In this document: in pieces, positions 1 through 8,288 of the stretch
Layout: the number at the start of each line of letters is the position of its first letter
Numbering within the stretch: the stretch's first letter is position 1
Source: Streptomyces wedmorensis
Lineage (GTDB): Bacteria > Actinomycetota > Actinomycetes > Streptomycetales > Streptomycetaceae
Reading direction: 5' to 3'
Assembly: GCF_000716445.1 (NCBI RefSeq)
Contig: NZ_JNWK01000032.1
Span: 1 to 64,000, forward strand
Length of the DNA: 64,000 nt
Position numbers and translations under genes: made by a program
Notes under the pieces: generated by a model
Database searches by the model: none
Told to the model about the DNA's origin: nothing
Seen by the model: the letters and a program-made list of their open reading frames with translations, nothing else

Positions 1-2
1 CC

Positions 3-1547
3 GCCAGCCCCCTGGCCCCCGCCGCCACCCCGGCGCCCGCTTCCGGCTTGGCGCCCGCTTCCGGCCTGGCACCTGCCTCCGGCCCGGCGCCCGCCTCCGG
101 CCCGGCGCCCGCCTCCGGCCCGGCGCCCGCCTCCGGCACGGCCCCGGCCCCGGCCTCGCGCCCGGCTTCGCCGCCCGCCCCCGCTCCGCGGGCCGGCTCC
201 GCCCAGGCGCCCGTCCCGGCTGCGCCCGTCTCGGCTGCCCCGCCGATGTCACCCGCTCCGGCTGCGCCCGTCCCGGCTGCGCCCGTCCCGGCTGCGCCCG
301 TCCCGGCTGCGCCGCCGGCGCCTCCCGTCCCGGCCCCCTCCGGGGCCGCCCCCGCCGTGGAGACGACCGCCCGCCTCCGCCCGATCCGTCCCACGGACCC
401 CGACCCGCGCCGGCTGCCCGGCACCGGCCGGACGGCCGAGGCGCACCCGGCGCCCGCTTCCACCGCGAAGCCCCCCTCAGACCCGGGCGCCCAGCCGTCG
501 GCCCGGCCCGCAACCCCGCCGCGCTCCGGCTTCGGCACCCCGGCACCTTCAGACCCGGCTGCCCAGCCGTCGGCACGGTCCACCACCCCGCCGCGTCCCG
601 CGTCCGCGCCCGTCGGGTCGCCCCGCCCCGCTTCCGCGTACGTCGGTTCGGCCCCCGCCGCGCCGCCGCGGCCGGTGGCGGCGCCGCTCGGTCGGGCCGC
701 GGCGGGGCCGGGCGGGGCGTACGGACTTGGTGTGCCCGGCGCGCTGCCGCCCGAGACGCCGGTGGAGACGACCACGCGGCTGCGACCGGTGCGGGAGCGG
801 AGGACCGGGCGGACGCTGGCGGCGGCCGCGTGTGCCGTGCTGGGGATGGGGCTGATCGGCGGGGCGCTGGCGGGGGTGTGGCTGGCGGCGGCCGAGCCGG
901 GGGCACCCGTCGAGCCCCTGGGGTACGCGGAGGGGAAGGAGCTCTGGCACAACGCGCCGGTGGACACCCTCTTCCCGAGGACCGTCGCGGGACCGGGCGC
1001 GGGGCCGGGGGCGGCCAAGCGCACCTGGACGCGGATCGTCGTCGCCCCGGACGCCGCGTGTTCGCCCGCGGTCCTGGCGAAGGGCCTGCTCGCCACGCTC
1101 AAGCCGCTGGGCTGCGAGCGCGTGCTGCGCGCCACGTACACCGACGCCACCGCGACCGGCGTGATCACCGTGAGCCTCGTGTTCACCCGTGCCGAGGCGA
1201 CCGCGCAGCGCGACCTCGGCCGTGACCTGACCGCCCGGCTCGGGCAGGACGTGCCGCCGGCCCTCGCCGGGCCCGGCACCGTGGCGGCCCGCTTCGGCGC
1301 CGGGCAGCGCGCGAGCTGGTGGCTGACCGCACCCGCTGAGCTGCCCGTCGTCGTCACCGCCGTCTCCGGCTTCGCGGACGGGCGGACCGTCGACCGTCCG
1401 ATCCCCGCCGACCAGGCGATGGGCAAGGACCGAACGGACGCCGTCGCCCAGTCCGGCCTCGGCCACGAGGCCAAGGGCATGGCGAAGCGCATGGAGTTCC
1501 TGCTGCGCAACAGCGCCATGGCGGCGGTGGAGGAGAACGACCGGTGA
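3..1547 (+). CDS. Pro/Ala-rich repeat protein with one membrane helix (5' end outside window)
   Basis: I do not recognise this protein. The frame is open to the left edge, so the true start probably lies upstream. The N-terminal half is low-complexity Pro/Ala/Ser with a hexapeptide repeat (PAPASG, 18-base period, about 50-150) and a PVPAA repeat (15-base period, about 255-330). One hydrophobic segment rich in Ala, Gly and Leu (bases about 815-890) is followed by a roughly 215-residue C-terminal domain without low complexity. This suggests a disordered cytoplasmic tail, a single membrane anchor and an extracytoplasmic domain. It overlaps the mycosin gene by 4 bases, so the two are probably co-translated and may work together at the membrane, possibly with a type VII secretion apparatus elsewhere. 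Function is unknown. Confidence 0.7.
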   Translation, partial: ASPLAPAATPAPASGLAPASGLAPASGPAPASGPAPASGPAPASGTAPAPASRPASPPAPAPRAGSAQAPVPAAPVSAAPPMSPAPAAPVPAAPVPAAPVPAAPPAPPVPAPSGAAPAVETTARLRPIRPTDPDPRRLPGTGRTAEAHPAPASTAKPPSDPGAQPSARPATPPRSGFGTPAPSDPAAQPSARSTTPPRPASAPVGSPRPASAYVGSAPAAPPRPVAAPLGRAAAGPGGAYGLGVPGALPPETPVETTTRLRPVRERRTGRTLAAAACAVLGMGLIGGALAGVWLAAAEPGAPVEPLGYAEGKELWHNAPVDTLFPRTVAGPGAGPGAAKRTWTRIVVAPDAACSPAVLAKGLLATLKPLGCERVLRATYTDATATGVITVSLVFTRAEATAQRDLGRDLTARLGQDVPPALAGPGTVAARFGAGQRASWWLTAPAELPVVVTAVSGFADGRTVDRPIPADQAMGKDRTDAVAQSGLGHEAKGMAKRMEFLLRNSAMAAVEENDR

Positions 1548-2725
1548 CCCGACCCTCCCGGCGCCGGGCGCGCGCCGCCGCGGCCGTCCTGTTCGCAGCC
1601 GGCTTCGCCGTCCTGCCCGCGACCACCGCACCGGCCTACGCCGACACCATCAGGGCCCGGCAGTGGGGGCCGGAGGCCCTGCACACGGCCGAGGCCTGGC
1701 GGACCACCAAGGGCGAGGGGATCACCGTCGCCGTCCTCGACACGGGCGTCGACGCCCAGCACCCCGACCTCGAGGGCTCCGTGCTGCCCGGCCACGACCT
1801 CATCGGCTTCGGGGCGACCCGGGGCGACCGCGCGTGGGCCCGGCACGGCACCGCCATGGCCGGCATCATCGCCGGGCACGGCCACGGTCCCGGTGACGGG
1901 GACGGCGTCCTCGGCATCGCCCCGGACGCCGAGATCCTGCCGGTGCGCGTCATCCTCGAAGGCACCGACAAGGCCCGCGACAAGGCGCGCAAGACCCGCG
2001 GCACCGCCCTCGCCGAGGGCATCCGCTGGGCTGCCGACCACGGCGCGGACGTCATCAACCTCTCGCTCGGCGACGACTCCAAGTCCGCCCACCCCGACGC
2101 CGGCGAGGACGCGGCCGTCCAGTACGCCCTCGCCAAGGGGGTCTCCGTCGTGGCCTCCGCCGGCAACGGCGGCGAGAAGGGCGACCACATCTCGTACCCC
2201 GCCGCCTATCCCGGCGTCATCGCGGTCACCGCCGTCGACCGCTTCGGCACCCGTGCCTCCTTCTCCACCCGCCGCTGGTACGCCACGGTCAGTGCCCCCG
2301 GCGTCGACATCGTCATCGCCGACCCCGACCGCCGCTACTACGAGGGCTGGGGCACCAGCGCCGCCGCCGCGTTCGTCTCCGGCGCCGTCGCCCTGGTCAG
2401 GGCCGCGCACCCCGACCTCACGCCGGCCCAGATCAAGCAGCTGCTCATCGACACCGCCCGCAGCCGCCCGGAGGGCGGCCGCAGCGACGCCAAGGGGTAC
2501 GGCACCGTCGACCCGGCCGCCGCCATCAAGGCCGGCACACGGCTGAAGGGCGCCGACCCCAAGAACGCCACCGCCGGCTACCGGGGCACCCACTTCGGCC
2601 CCGGGCCCGTCGCCGCCCCCGAGGAAAGCCGCTCGTTCGGCCTGCTCGCCCCGGTCGCCGGCGGTCTCGGCGCCCTCCTGCTCCTGACGGCCGTCGCCCT
2701 CCGGCGCACCCGGCGCACCCCGTAG
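1544..2725 (+). CDS. Mycosin-type S8 subtilisin-like serine protease, membrane-anchored
   Basis: This is a secreted serine protease of the subtilase S8 family, resembling type VII secretion-associated mycosins (MycP). The order is an N-terminal signal peptide (about residues 1-33, Ala-rich core after RRR), the catalytic Asp in DTGVD (D66), catalytic His in HGTAMAG (H101), catalytic Ser in GTSAAAAF (S272), and a C-terminal hydrophobic helix followed by RRTRR that would anchor it in the membrane with the protease outside. The 393-residue length fits mycosins. The GTG start overlaps the preceding stop by 4 bases. No ecc genes are visible here, so assignment to a type VII system rests on family resemblance only. 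Confidence 0.85.
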   Translation: MTRPSRRRARAAAAVLFAAGFAVLPATTAPAYADTIRARQWGPEALHTAEAWRTTKGEGITVAVLDTGVDAQHPDLEGSVLPGHDLIGFGATRGDRAWARHGTAMAGIIAGHGHGPGDGDGVLGIAPDAEILPVRVILEGTDKARDKARKTRGTALAEGIRWAADHGADVINLSLGDDSKSAHPDAGEDAAVQYALAKGVSVVASAGNGGEKGDHISYPAAYPGVIAVTAVDRFGTRASFSTRRWYATVSAPGVDIVIADPDRRYYEGWGTSAAAAFVSGAVALVRAAHPDLTPAQIKQLLIDTARSRPEGGRSDAKGYGTVDPAAAIKAGTRLKGADPKNATAGYRGTHFGPGPVAAPEESRSFGLLAPVAGGLGALLLLTAVALRRTRRTP

Positions 2726-2778
2726 GGCTCCAGGCTCCCCGACGCGCACGACGACCCGGGACCCAAGACCCGGCCCGA

Positions 2779-2878
2779 CGACCCGGGGTTCCGAGAACGG
2801 GGTCCTCGCGACCCGGGGTTCCGAGAACGGGGCCCCGCGACCCGGGGTTCCGAGAACCGGGTCCTCGCGACCCGGCGG
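2779..2878. repeat. Three tandem 29-30 bp repeats plus a partial fourth
   Basis: Units begin at 2779, 2809 and 2838, each starting CGACCCGGGGTTCCGAGAAC and ending GGTCCTCG or GGCCCCG; a partial fourth begins at 2868. The repeats fill the gap between the mycosin stop and the SseB-like gene. Units are close to identical, which suggests recent slippage or recombination. No clear dyad or T-run makes them a classical terminator. Confidence 0.85.
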
Positions 2879-2913
2879 GTCGTGGCGCCCGGCGTGGCGG
2901 TTAGGCTCGGTGC

Positions 2914-3645
2914 GTGGCGCTCAAGAACATTCCGGACCCCGGTTTCTCCGACGACGACGGCACCGCCGACCCGCGGCTCGCCGCGGCCCTCGCGGCCTGG
3001 GCGGAGGACAGAACCGCCCACGGCCCGGTCCTGGAGGCACTCAAGGGGGCCCGACTGCTCGTCCCCGTGGTCGCCGTCCTCGGCGAGGTCGAGACCGACG
3101 AGAACGGCCTGCGCCGCGAGAAGACCAGCGACATGGCGGTCCCCACGCTCACGGCCGGCGACCGGCGGGCGCTGCCCGCGTTCACCTCGATCGCCTCGCT
3201 CGCCCTGTGGGACCCGGAGGCCAGGCCCGTCGCCGTCCCGCTCCACCAGGCGCTCCAGGCGGCCGCGCACGAGAAGGCGGACACGGTCGTCCTGGACCTC
3301 GCGGGACCCGTGCCGTACCAGCTGACGGGCCCGCTGCTGCTCGCCCTCGCCGAGGGCCGTTCCAGCGCGGACCCGCTCGACGACCCCGCCGTACGGGAAG
3401 CGGTGCGGGCCGCCGTGGCCGCCGAACCGGCGGTGCTGCGGGCCCACCTGGGCCCGGGTGCCGCCGACGGGACCCTCGCCCTGGTCCTCGCCGAGGACGC
3501 CTCTCCGGCGGAGTCCGCCCAGCGTGTGGCCCGTGCGCTGGCCGCCGACGAGACGCTGAGGGCCCGCCTGGTGCGGGGCCTCGACCTGGCACTCCTGCCG
3601 GCCTCGGCCACCCCTCCGGGCGAGCCCTTCTACGTCAAGAAGTAG
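2914..3645 (+). CDS. SseB family protein
   Basis: A 243-residue cytoplasmic protein of the SseB-like family, whose biochemical role in actinomycetes is not established. The SseB-type core covers about residues 35-150, with alternating hydrophobic strands such as the LLVPVVAVLG stretch, the PAFTSIASLALW stretch and the TVVLDLAGP stretch. No membrane segment or catalytic motif is visible. The GTG start at 2914 directly follows the tandem repeats and a -10-like TAGGCT at about 2902, suggesting a very short leader. It converges with the DUF1844 gene with only 11 bases between stops, next to infC as commonly seen in Streptomyces. Confidence 0.85.
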   Translation: MALKNIPDPGFSDDDGTADPRLAAALAAWAEDRTAHGPVLEALKGARLLVPVVAVLGEVETDENGLRREKTSDMAVPTLTAGDRRALPAFTSIASLALWDPEARPVAVPLHQALQAAAHEKADTVVLDLAGPVPYQLTGPLLLALAEGRSSADPLDDPAVREAVRAAVAAEPAVLRAHLGPGAADGTLALVLAEDASPAESAQRVARALAADETLRARLVRGLDLALLPASATPPGEPFYVKK

Positions 3646-3656
3646 GCGGTACGGGC

Positions 3657-4034
3657 TCAGCCGTACACGGGTCCCGTGTACTTCTCGCCCGGTCCCTGGC
3701 CCGGCTCGTCCGGGATCAGGGAGGCCTCGCGGAAGGCGAGCTGGAGGGACTTCAGGCCGTCCCGCAGGGGAGCGGCGTGGAACGAGGAGATCTCGGTCGC
3801 TCCGGCGTCCAGGAGGCCGGCGAGGGCGTGCACCAGCTTGCGCGCCTCGTCGAGGTCCTTGTGCTTGTCGCCCTCCTCGGTGAGCCCGAGCTTCACCGCG
3901 GCGGCGCTCATCAGGTTGACGGCGACGGTCACGATCACCTCGACCGCCGGTACCTCCGCGATGTCGCGGGTCATGGATTCGAAGTCGGGGGTTTCGGGGG
4001 AGTCCGCGGACTCGTTCTGGGGCGTCTCGCTCAT
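3657..4034 (-). CDS. DUF1844 domain protein
   Basis: A 125-residue cytoplasmic protein. The central helical DUF1844 region (about residues 18-100) contains the stretch VEVIVTVAVNLMSAAAVKLGL and a following KDLDEARKLVHALAGLLD segment. The N-terminus is acidic and the C-terminus Gly/Pro-rich. The family is conserved in actinobacteria and some other bacteria but has no known biochemical role. It is divergent from infC across a 375-base leader/promoter region and convergent with the SseB-like gene, so it probably has its own promoter in the infC upstream region. Confidence 0.85.
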   Translation of the reverse strand: MSETPQNESADSPETPDFESMTRDIAEVPAVEVIVTVAVNLMSAAAVKLGLTEEGDKHKDLDEARKLVHALAGLLDAGATEISSFHAAPLRDGLKSLQLAFREASLIPDEPGQGPGEKYTGPVYG

Positions 4035-4083
4035 GCCTCACACGATAAGCCGCCCGGAGTGCCTCCTCGCCGCCCCGCCCGCG

Positions 4084-4113
4084 TTCGCGTATGGGCACGG
4101 CTCCTGCTAACCT
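4084..4113 (+). promoter_or_regulatory. Candidate infC operon promoter
   Basis: TTCGCG at 4084-4089 and TAACCT at 4108-4113 are separated by 18 bases. This resembles housekeeping promoters of Streptomyces and would start transcription near 4120, giving a leader of about 290 bases before infC. Confidence 0.4.
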
Positions 4114-4171
4114 TGTGTAACGACCGGCCGGACACCTGTGTGCCCGGCCCACAAGTGGAGGCTCCGTACTC

Positions 4172-4246
4172 CCACCTGACCGCCCTCACGGGTGGCGGGT
4201 CACCGGTCAGGTGGCGCCCATCGTTCCGTACGGACGATGGAGCCAC
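4172..4246 (+). promoter_or_regulatory. infC leader: two overlapping, mutually exclusive hairpins
   Basis: The first hairpin pairs CCACCTGACCG (4172-4182) with CGGTCAGGTGG (4204-4214), 11 perfect pairs. The second pairs GTGGC (4211-4215) and CCATCGT (4218-4224) with ACGATGG (4234-4240) and GCCAC (4242-4246). The two share bases 4211-4214, so they compete. Competing hairpins in a ribosomal-protein leader are the usual signature of an attenuation or protein-binding switch; L20 or IF-3 control would be the obvious candidates, but this is inference. Confidence 0.6.
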
Positions 4247-4278
4247 CCGATGTGCGCCCCGCGGTTGACCGCGGCGGT

Positions 4279-4327
4279 GCTCCGGTATTTCCGTGGAGCC
4301 CCGCCTGTGTCCCGTCCGGGGCGTTTT
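4279..4327 (+). terminator. Terminator-like attenuator in infC leader
   Basis: GCCCCG (4298-4303) pairs with CGGGGC (4317-4322) and is followed by GTTTT. An upstream hairpin GCTCC (4279-4283)/GGAGC (4295-4299) overlaps its 5' arm by two bases, so the pair could act as anti-terminator and terminator. Its position about 85 bases before the infC start fits an attenuator. Confidence 0.5.
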
Positions 4328-4409
4328 CCATGTTCCGGCGCGGTTGGTCAGAAACAGACAGTGCGCGTCCGTCCGCCAGGCGGTCGCGTGGTGCTACCGA
4401 GGAGGATCC

Positions 4410-5075
4410 ATCAGCGCCGAGCCCCGCATCAACGACAGGATTCGCGTTCCCGAGGTGCGACTTGTCGGACCCAGCGGCGAGCAGGTCGGGATTGTTCCGC
4501 TTGCCAAGGCCCTGGAGCTCGCACAGGAGTACGACCTTGACCTGGTCGAGGTCGCGGCGAACGCCCGTCCGCCCGTGTGCAAGCTCATGGACTACGGGAA
4601 GTTCAAGTACGAGTCGGCCATGAAGGCCCGTGAGGCGCGCAAGAACCAGGCGCACACGGTCATCAAGGAGATGAAGCTCCGGCCGAAGATCGACCCGCAC
4701 GACTATGACACCAAGAAGGGTCACGTCGTCCGGTTCCTCAAGCAGGGCGACAAGGTCAAGATCACGATCATGTTCCGTGGTCGTGAGCAGTCCCGCCCCG
4801 AGCTCGGTTTCCGGCTGCTTCAGCGGCTGGCGTCGGACGTCGAGGAGCTTGGCTTCATCGAGTCCAACCCGAAGCAGGACGGCCGGAACATGATCATGGT
4901 TCTCGGCCCGCACAAGAAGAAGACCGAGGCCATGGCCGAGGCGCGTGAGGCCCAGGCCGCACGCAAGGCCGAGCGCCAGGGCGTCGCCTCCGACGAGGCT
5001 CCGGTCGCCGAGGCCCCGGCCGCCGAGGCTCCGGTCGTCGAGGCCGAAGCTCCGGCCGAGACCCCCGAGGCGTGA
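4410..5075 (+). CDS. infC: Translation initiation factor IF-3, probable ATC start
   Basis: IF-3 binds the 30S subunit and checks start-codon/tRNA pairing. The N-domain ([17 protein letters not shown] onward, with MDYGKFKYE) and the C-domain ([18 protein letters not shown], then [10 protein letters not shown]) are complete. A 30-residue Ala/Glu-rich tail, common in actinobacteria, ends the protein. The start chosen is ATC at 4410, four bases after GGAGG (4401-4405). No ATG, GTG or TTG lies in frame between a TTG at 4344 and the conserved region. A GTG at 4293 sits inside the attenuator hairpin region and has no ribosome site. E. coli infC uses AUU for autoregulation, so a non-canonical start is plausible. 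It heads infC-rpmI-rplT. Confidence 0.93.
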   Translation: MSAEPRINDRIRVPEVRLVGPSGEQVGIVPLAKALELAQEYDLDLVEVAANARPPVCKLMDYGKFKYESAMKAREARKNQAHTVIKEMKLRPKIDPHDYDTKKGHVVRFLKQGDKVKITIMFRGREQSRPELGFRLLQRLASDVEELGFIESNPKQDGRNMIMVLGPHKKKTEAMAEAREAQAARKAERQGVASDEAPVAEAPAAEAPVVEAEAPAETPEA

Positions 5076-5199
5076 CCCGACGGGCTGCCAACCAGGCAGC
5101 CCCGGGCCCCGCCCGGAACCACCAAACGAAGAACTGACGCTCCCGGATGTCCGGTGTCCGCACCGGACGGGAGCGCCACTGACGAGGAGATACGGCGCG

Positions 5200-5394
5200 A
5201 TGCCGAAGAACAAGACGCACTCCGGTGCCAAGAAGCGCTTCAAGGTCACCGGCTCCGGCAAGATCCTGCGCGAGCGCGCCGGCAAGCGCCACCTGCTCGA
5301 GCACAAGTCGTCCAAGCTGACGCGTCGCCTCACCGGCAACGCCGAGATGGCCCCGGGCGACGCGGCCAAGATCAAGAAGATGCTGGGCATCTGA
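5200..5394 (+). CDS. rpmI: Ribosomal protein bL35
   Basis: A 64-residue basic protein of the large ribosomal subunit, exactly the family length. It opens [20 protein letters not shown] and has the conserved [12 protein letters not shown] segment. GAGGAGA about 12 bases before the ATG serves as ribosome site. It lies 124 bases after infC and 105 bases before rplT, the universal order, and is presumably co-transcribed and co-regulated with them. Confidence 0.98.
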   Translation: MPKNKTHSGAKKRFKVTGSGKILRERAGKRHLLEHKSSKLTRRLTGNAEMAPGDAAKIKKMLGI

Positions 5395-5499
5395 TCTGAT
5401 CACCCGCCCTCGGCGACGAGGGCTTCCGGCCAGGTCCGGGACCCATTCGTTTTTCGGGTCGTGTGAGTCCAACCACGACCCCGCTACAAGGAGTTAAAA

Positions 5500-5886
5500 G
5501 TGGCACGCGTCAAGCGGGCAGTCAACGCCCACAAGAAGCGCCGGGCGATCCTCGAGGCGGCCTCCGGCTACCGCGGTCAGCGTTCGCGCCTGTACCGCAA
5601 GGCCAAGGAGCAGGTCACCCACTCGCTGGTCTACAACTACAACGACCGCAAGAAGCGCAAGGGCGACTTCCGTCAGCTGTGGATCCAGCGCATCAACGCC
5701 GCTGCCCGCCAGAACGGCATGACGTACAACCGCCTCATCCAGGGTCTGAAGGCCGCCAACATCGAGGTGGACCGCAAGATCCTCGCCGAGCTGGCCGTCA
5801 ACGACATCAACGCGTTCGCCGCGCTGGTCGAGGTCGCACAGAAGGCCCTCCCGGCCGACGTCAACGCCCCGAAGGCCGCCGCCTGA
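5500..5886 (+). CDS. rplT: Ribosomal protein bL20
   Basis: A 128-residue basic protein that nucleates early large-subunit assembly by binding 23S rRNA. The basic N-terminal extension ([15 protein letters not shown]) and the globular part with [12 protein letters not shown] and [11 protein letters not shown] are complete. GTG start follows AAGGAG. It closes the infC operon and is followed by a strong terminator. In other bacteria L20 represses this operon by binding its leader; the structured infC leader makes this possible here. Confidence 0.98.
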   Translation: MARVKRAVNAHKKRRAILEAASGYRGQRSRLYRKAKEQVTHSLVYNYNDRKKRKGDFRQLWIQRINAAARQNGMTYNRLIQGLKAANIEVDRKILAELAVNDINAFAALVEVAQKALPADVNAPKAAA

Positions 5887-5909
5887 TCTTCCAGGCCGCA
5901 GTACTTCTG

Positions 5910-5947
5910 CCCGGACCCGCAGGCGCGCACGCGCCTGCGGGTCCGGG
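5910..5947 (+). terminator. Terminator of infC-rpmI-rplT
   Basis: A 17-bp perfect stem (5910-5926 with 5931-5947) with a 4-base loop lies 24 bases after the rplT stop. No long T-run follows, as is usual in Streptomyces. Confidence 0.85.
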
Positions 5948-6041
5948 TGCTTCACCCCCCTGAGGGACCCGCCGCATCCGGTCCCCGCCGTTCCCGGACC
6001 CCGACGCCCGCCCGGCCACGAAGAGAGAACCGCCGCACCTC

Positions 6042-6881
6042 ATGGTCACCCCCGAGCTGATCTCCCCGCGTTCCCCGCGTGTCGTCGCCGCCCGGCGGCT
6101 CGCCAAGCGCAACTTCCGGGGCAAGGACCGCCTCTTCATCGCCGAGGGCCCGCAGGCCGTCCGCGAGGCCGTCGAGCACCGCGGCTCCACCGGCGAGCCC
6201 ACCCTCGTCGAGCTCTTCACCACCGTCGAGGCCGCCGAGCGCTACGCCCCGATCATCGAGGCCGCGCTCGCCTCCGGCGCCCGCGTCCACCACGCCTCCG
6301 ACGCCGTCCTCGCCGAGGTCTCCCAGACCGTCACGCCACAGGGCCTCGTCGGCGTCTGCCGGTTCCTCGACTCGCCGTTCGAGGACATCATCGCGGCCCG
6401 TCCCAAGCTCGTCGCCGTCCTCGCCCACGTACGCGACCCCGGGAACGCCGGCACGGTGCTGCGCTGCGCCGACGCGGCCGGCGCCGACGCCGTCGTCCTC
6501 ACCGACGCCTCCGTCGACCTCTACAACCCCAAGTCCGTACGTGCCTCCGTCGGCTCCCTCTTCCACCTGCCGGTGGCCGTGGGCGTCCCCGTCGAGCAGG
6601 CCGTCGCCGGGCTGAAGAGCGCGGGCGTGCGGATCCTCGCCGCCGACGGAGCGGGCCAGGACGACCTGGACGACGAACTCGACGCCGGCACCATGGGCGG
6701 CCCCACCGCCTGGATCTTCGGCAACGAGGCCTGGGGACTGCCCGAGGAGACCCGGGCGCTCGCCGACGCCGTCGTACGCGTCCCGATCCACGGCAAGGCC
6801 GAGAGCCTGAACCTCGCCACCGCCGCCGCGGTCTGCCTGTACGCCTCCGCCCGCGCCCAGCGCCCCCGAACCTCCGCCTGA
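6042..6881 (+). CDS. TrmH/SpoU family RNA 2'-O-methyltransferase
   Basis: A 279-residue SAM-dependent RNA ribose methylase of the knotted SPOUT class. It has an N-terminal substrate-binding region (RNFRGKDRLFIAEGPQAV, about residues 24-45) and the SpoU catalytic core with motif 1 NAGTVLRCADAAGADAVVL, motif 2 IFGNEAWGLPEE and motif 3 ESLNLATAAAVCLY. Those motifs make up the knot that binds SAM. Substrate (23S rRNA or tRNA) cannot be read from sequence. It follows rplT after a terminator, a conserved Streptomyces neighbour. A second, different SpoU protein is at 55090. Confidence 0.92.
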   Translation: MVTPELISPRSPRVVAARRLAKRNFRGKDRLFIAEGPQAVREAVEHRGSTGEPTLVELFTTVEAAERYAPIIEAALASGARVHHASDAVLAEVSQTVTPQGLVGVCRFLDSPFEDIIAARPKLVAVLAHVRDPGNAGTVLRCADAAGADAVVLTDASVDLYNPKSVRASVGSLFHLPVAVGVPVEQAVAGLKSAGVRILAADGAGQDDLDDELDAGTMGGPTAWIFGNEAWGLPEETRALADAVVRVPIHGKAESLNLATAAAVCLYASARAQRPRTSA

Positions 6882-6962
6882 AGGGTCCATTCCGCCCCTC
6901 TCGCCCAGTAGAGTGACGCACTCGGGGGCCCACTGCGCTACACGAAGGGGTGGGGAACGGGG

Positions 6963-8132
6963 ATGACGGTCGGCACGGACAGTCCCGCACAGGCACGGAG
7001 CGCCGCGCCGCACGCCCCGGAGCCGCCGGGACCAGGACCGGACGCGGACGCGCCCGACCCCCCGGTGTCCGCCGCCTTCGCCGGCCTCGACCCCGACGAC
7101 CTGCCCGACGGGCTCGTCATCGCCGACGAGACCGGCCGGGTCGTCGGCTTCAACGCCGCGGCCAGCCGGATCACCGCCGTCCCCGCCGACCGGGCCCTCG
7201 GCCTCCCGCTCGACCAGGCCCTGCCCCTCGAAGACCTCAAGGGGCGCCGCTGGTGGGCGCTGACCGACCCGTACGGCGGGCTCGCCATCCGCCGCGGCCA
7301 GCCCGAGCGCAACCTGCTGCTCCCCGGCGGCCGCGAGGTCCTCGTCTCCGCCCGGTACGTCCGCGAGCACCCCACCGGACCCGTCCGCCGGGTCGTGGTC
7401 TCGCTCCGCGGCACCGACGCCCGGCGCCGCACCGAGCGCAGCCACGCCGAGCTCATCGCCACCGTCGCCCACGAGCTGCGCTCCCCGCTCACCTCGGTGA
7501 AGGGCTTCACCGCCACCCTCCTCGACAAGTGGGAGAGGTTCACCGACGAGCAGAAGCGGCTGATGCTGGAGACGGTCGACGCCGACGCCGGCCGCATCAA
7601 GAGGCTCATCGCCGAACTCCTCGACATCTCCCGGATCGACTCCGGCCGCCTCGAAGTGCGCCGCCAGCCCGTCGACCTCGCCGCCGCGATCGGCCGCCAC
7701 ATCCAGGTCCACACCACCGGCGGCCAGCCCCCCGGCCGCTTCTTCGTCCGGATCAGGCCCCAGCTGCCCGCGCTCTGGGCCGACCCCGACAAGATCGACC
7801 AGATCCTCGGCAACCTCCTCGAAAATGCCGTGCGCCACGGCGACGGAACCGTCACCATCGAGGTGGCACCCGCCACGGCGGGAGAGGACGGAGAAGAGGG
7901 GACGGAGGTCACCGTGAGCGACGAGGGACCCGGCATCCCCGAGGCGTCGATGAACCGCGTCTTCACCCGCTTCTGGCGGGGCAGCAAACGCGGCGGCACC
8001 GGACTCGGCCTCTACATCGTCAAGGGCGTCGTCGAGGCCCACGGCGGCACCATCACCGTCGGACGGGGCCCCCGCGGCGGGGCCGAATTCCGATTTATCC
8101 TGCCCGTCGGCACCCCGGCCCATCTCCTCTGA
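6963..8132 (+). CDS. Cytoplasmic PAS-domain sensor histidine kinase
   Basis: A 389-residue kinase without membrane segments. After a Pro/Ala-rich N-terminus, a PAS domain spans about residues 45-150 (GLVIADETGRVVGFNAAASR). The HisKA domain has the phosphorylated His in VAHELRSPL (H170), and the HATPase domain contains NLLENAVRHG (N box), DEGPGIP (G1) and GGTGLGLYIVKGVVEAHGG (G2). It presumably senses a cytoplasmic or small-molecule cue. No response regulator is adjacent on either side. A -10-like TAGAGT (6909-6914) precedes it. The location between the SpoU methylase and pheS is conserved in Streptomyces as far as I recall. Confidence 0.93.
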   Translation: MTVGTDSPAQARSAAPHAPEPPGPGPDADAPDPPVSAAFAGLDPDDLPDGLVIADETGRVVGFNAAASRITAVPADRALGLPLDQALPLEDLKGRRWWALTDPYGGLAIRRGQPERNLLLPGGREVLVSARYVREHPTGPVRRVVVSLRGTDARRRTERSHAELIATVAHELRSPLTSVKGFTATLLDKWERFTDEQKRLMLETVDADAGRIKRLIAELLDISRIDSGRLEVRRQPVDLAAAIGRHIQVHTTGGQPPGRFFVRIRPQLPALWADPDKIDQILGNLLENAVRHGDGTVTIEVAPATAGEDGEEGTEVTVSDEGPGIPEASMNRVFTRFWRGSKRGGTGLGLYIVKGVVEAHGGTITVGRGPRGGAEFRFILPVGTPAHLL

Positions 8133-8288
8133 CGTCTCAGCAGACGAGACCGCACGAGATCAGAGGCCGCCCGGGTCGCCCACGGGCTCATTCGCGTCCC
8201 CGCGCCCCGTTAGACTCGTCCTTTGGCACGTTTGCGCCCTTGACGTCGAGCGGGGCCGCCCAGCCAGCCAACGGAAGCACGGGAAGAG

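Noticed and set aside
2779..2878. CRISPR array
   Set aside because: Units are contiguous 29-30-base tandem repeats without unique spacers and there are no cas genes.
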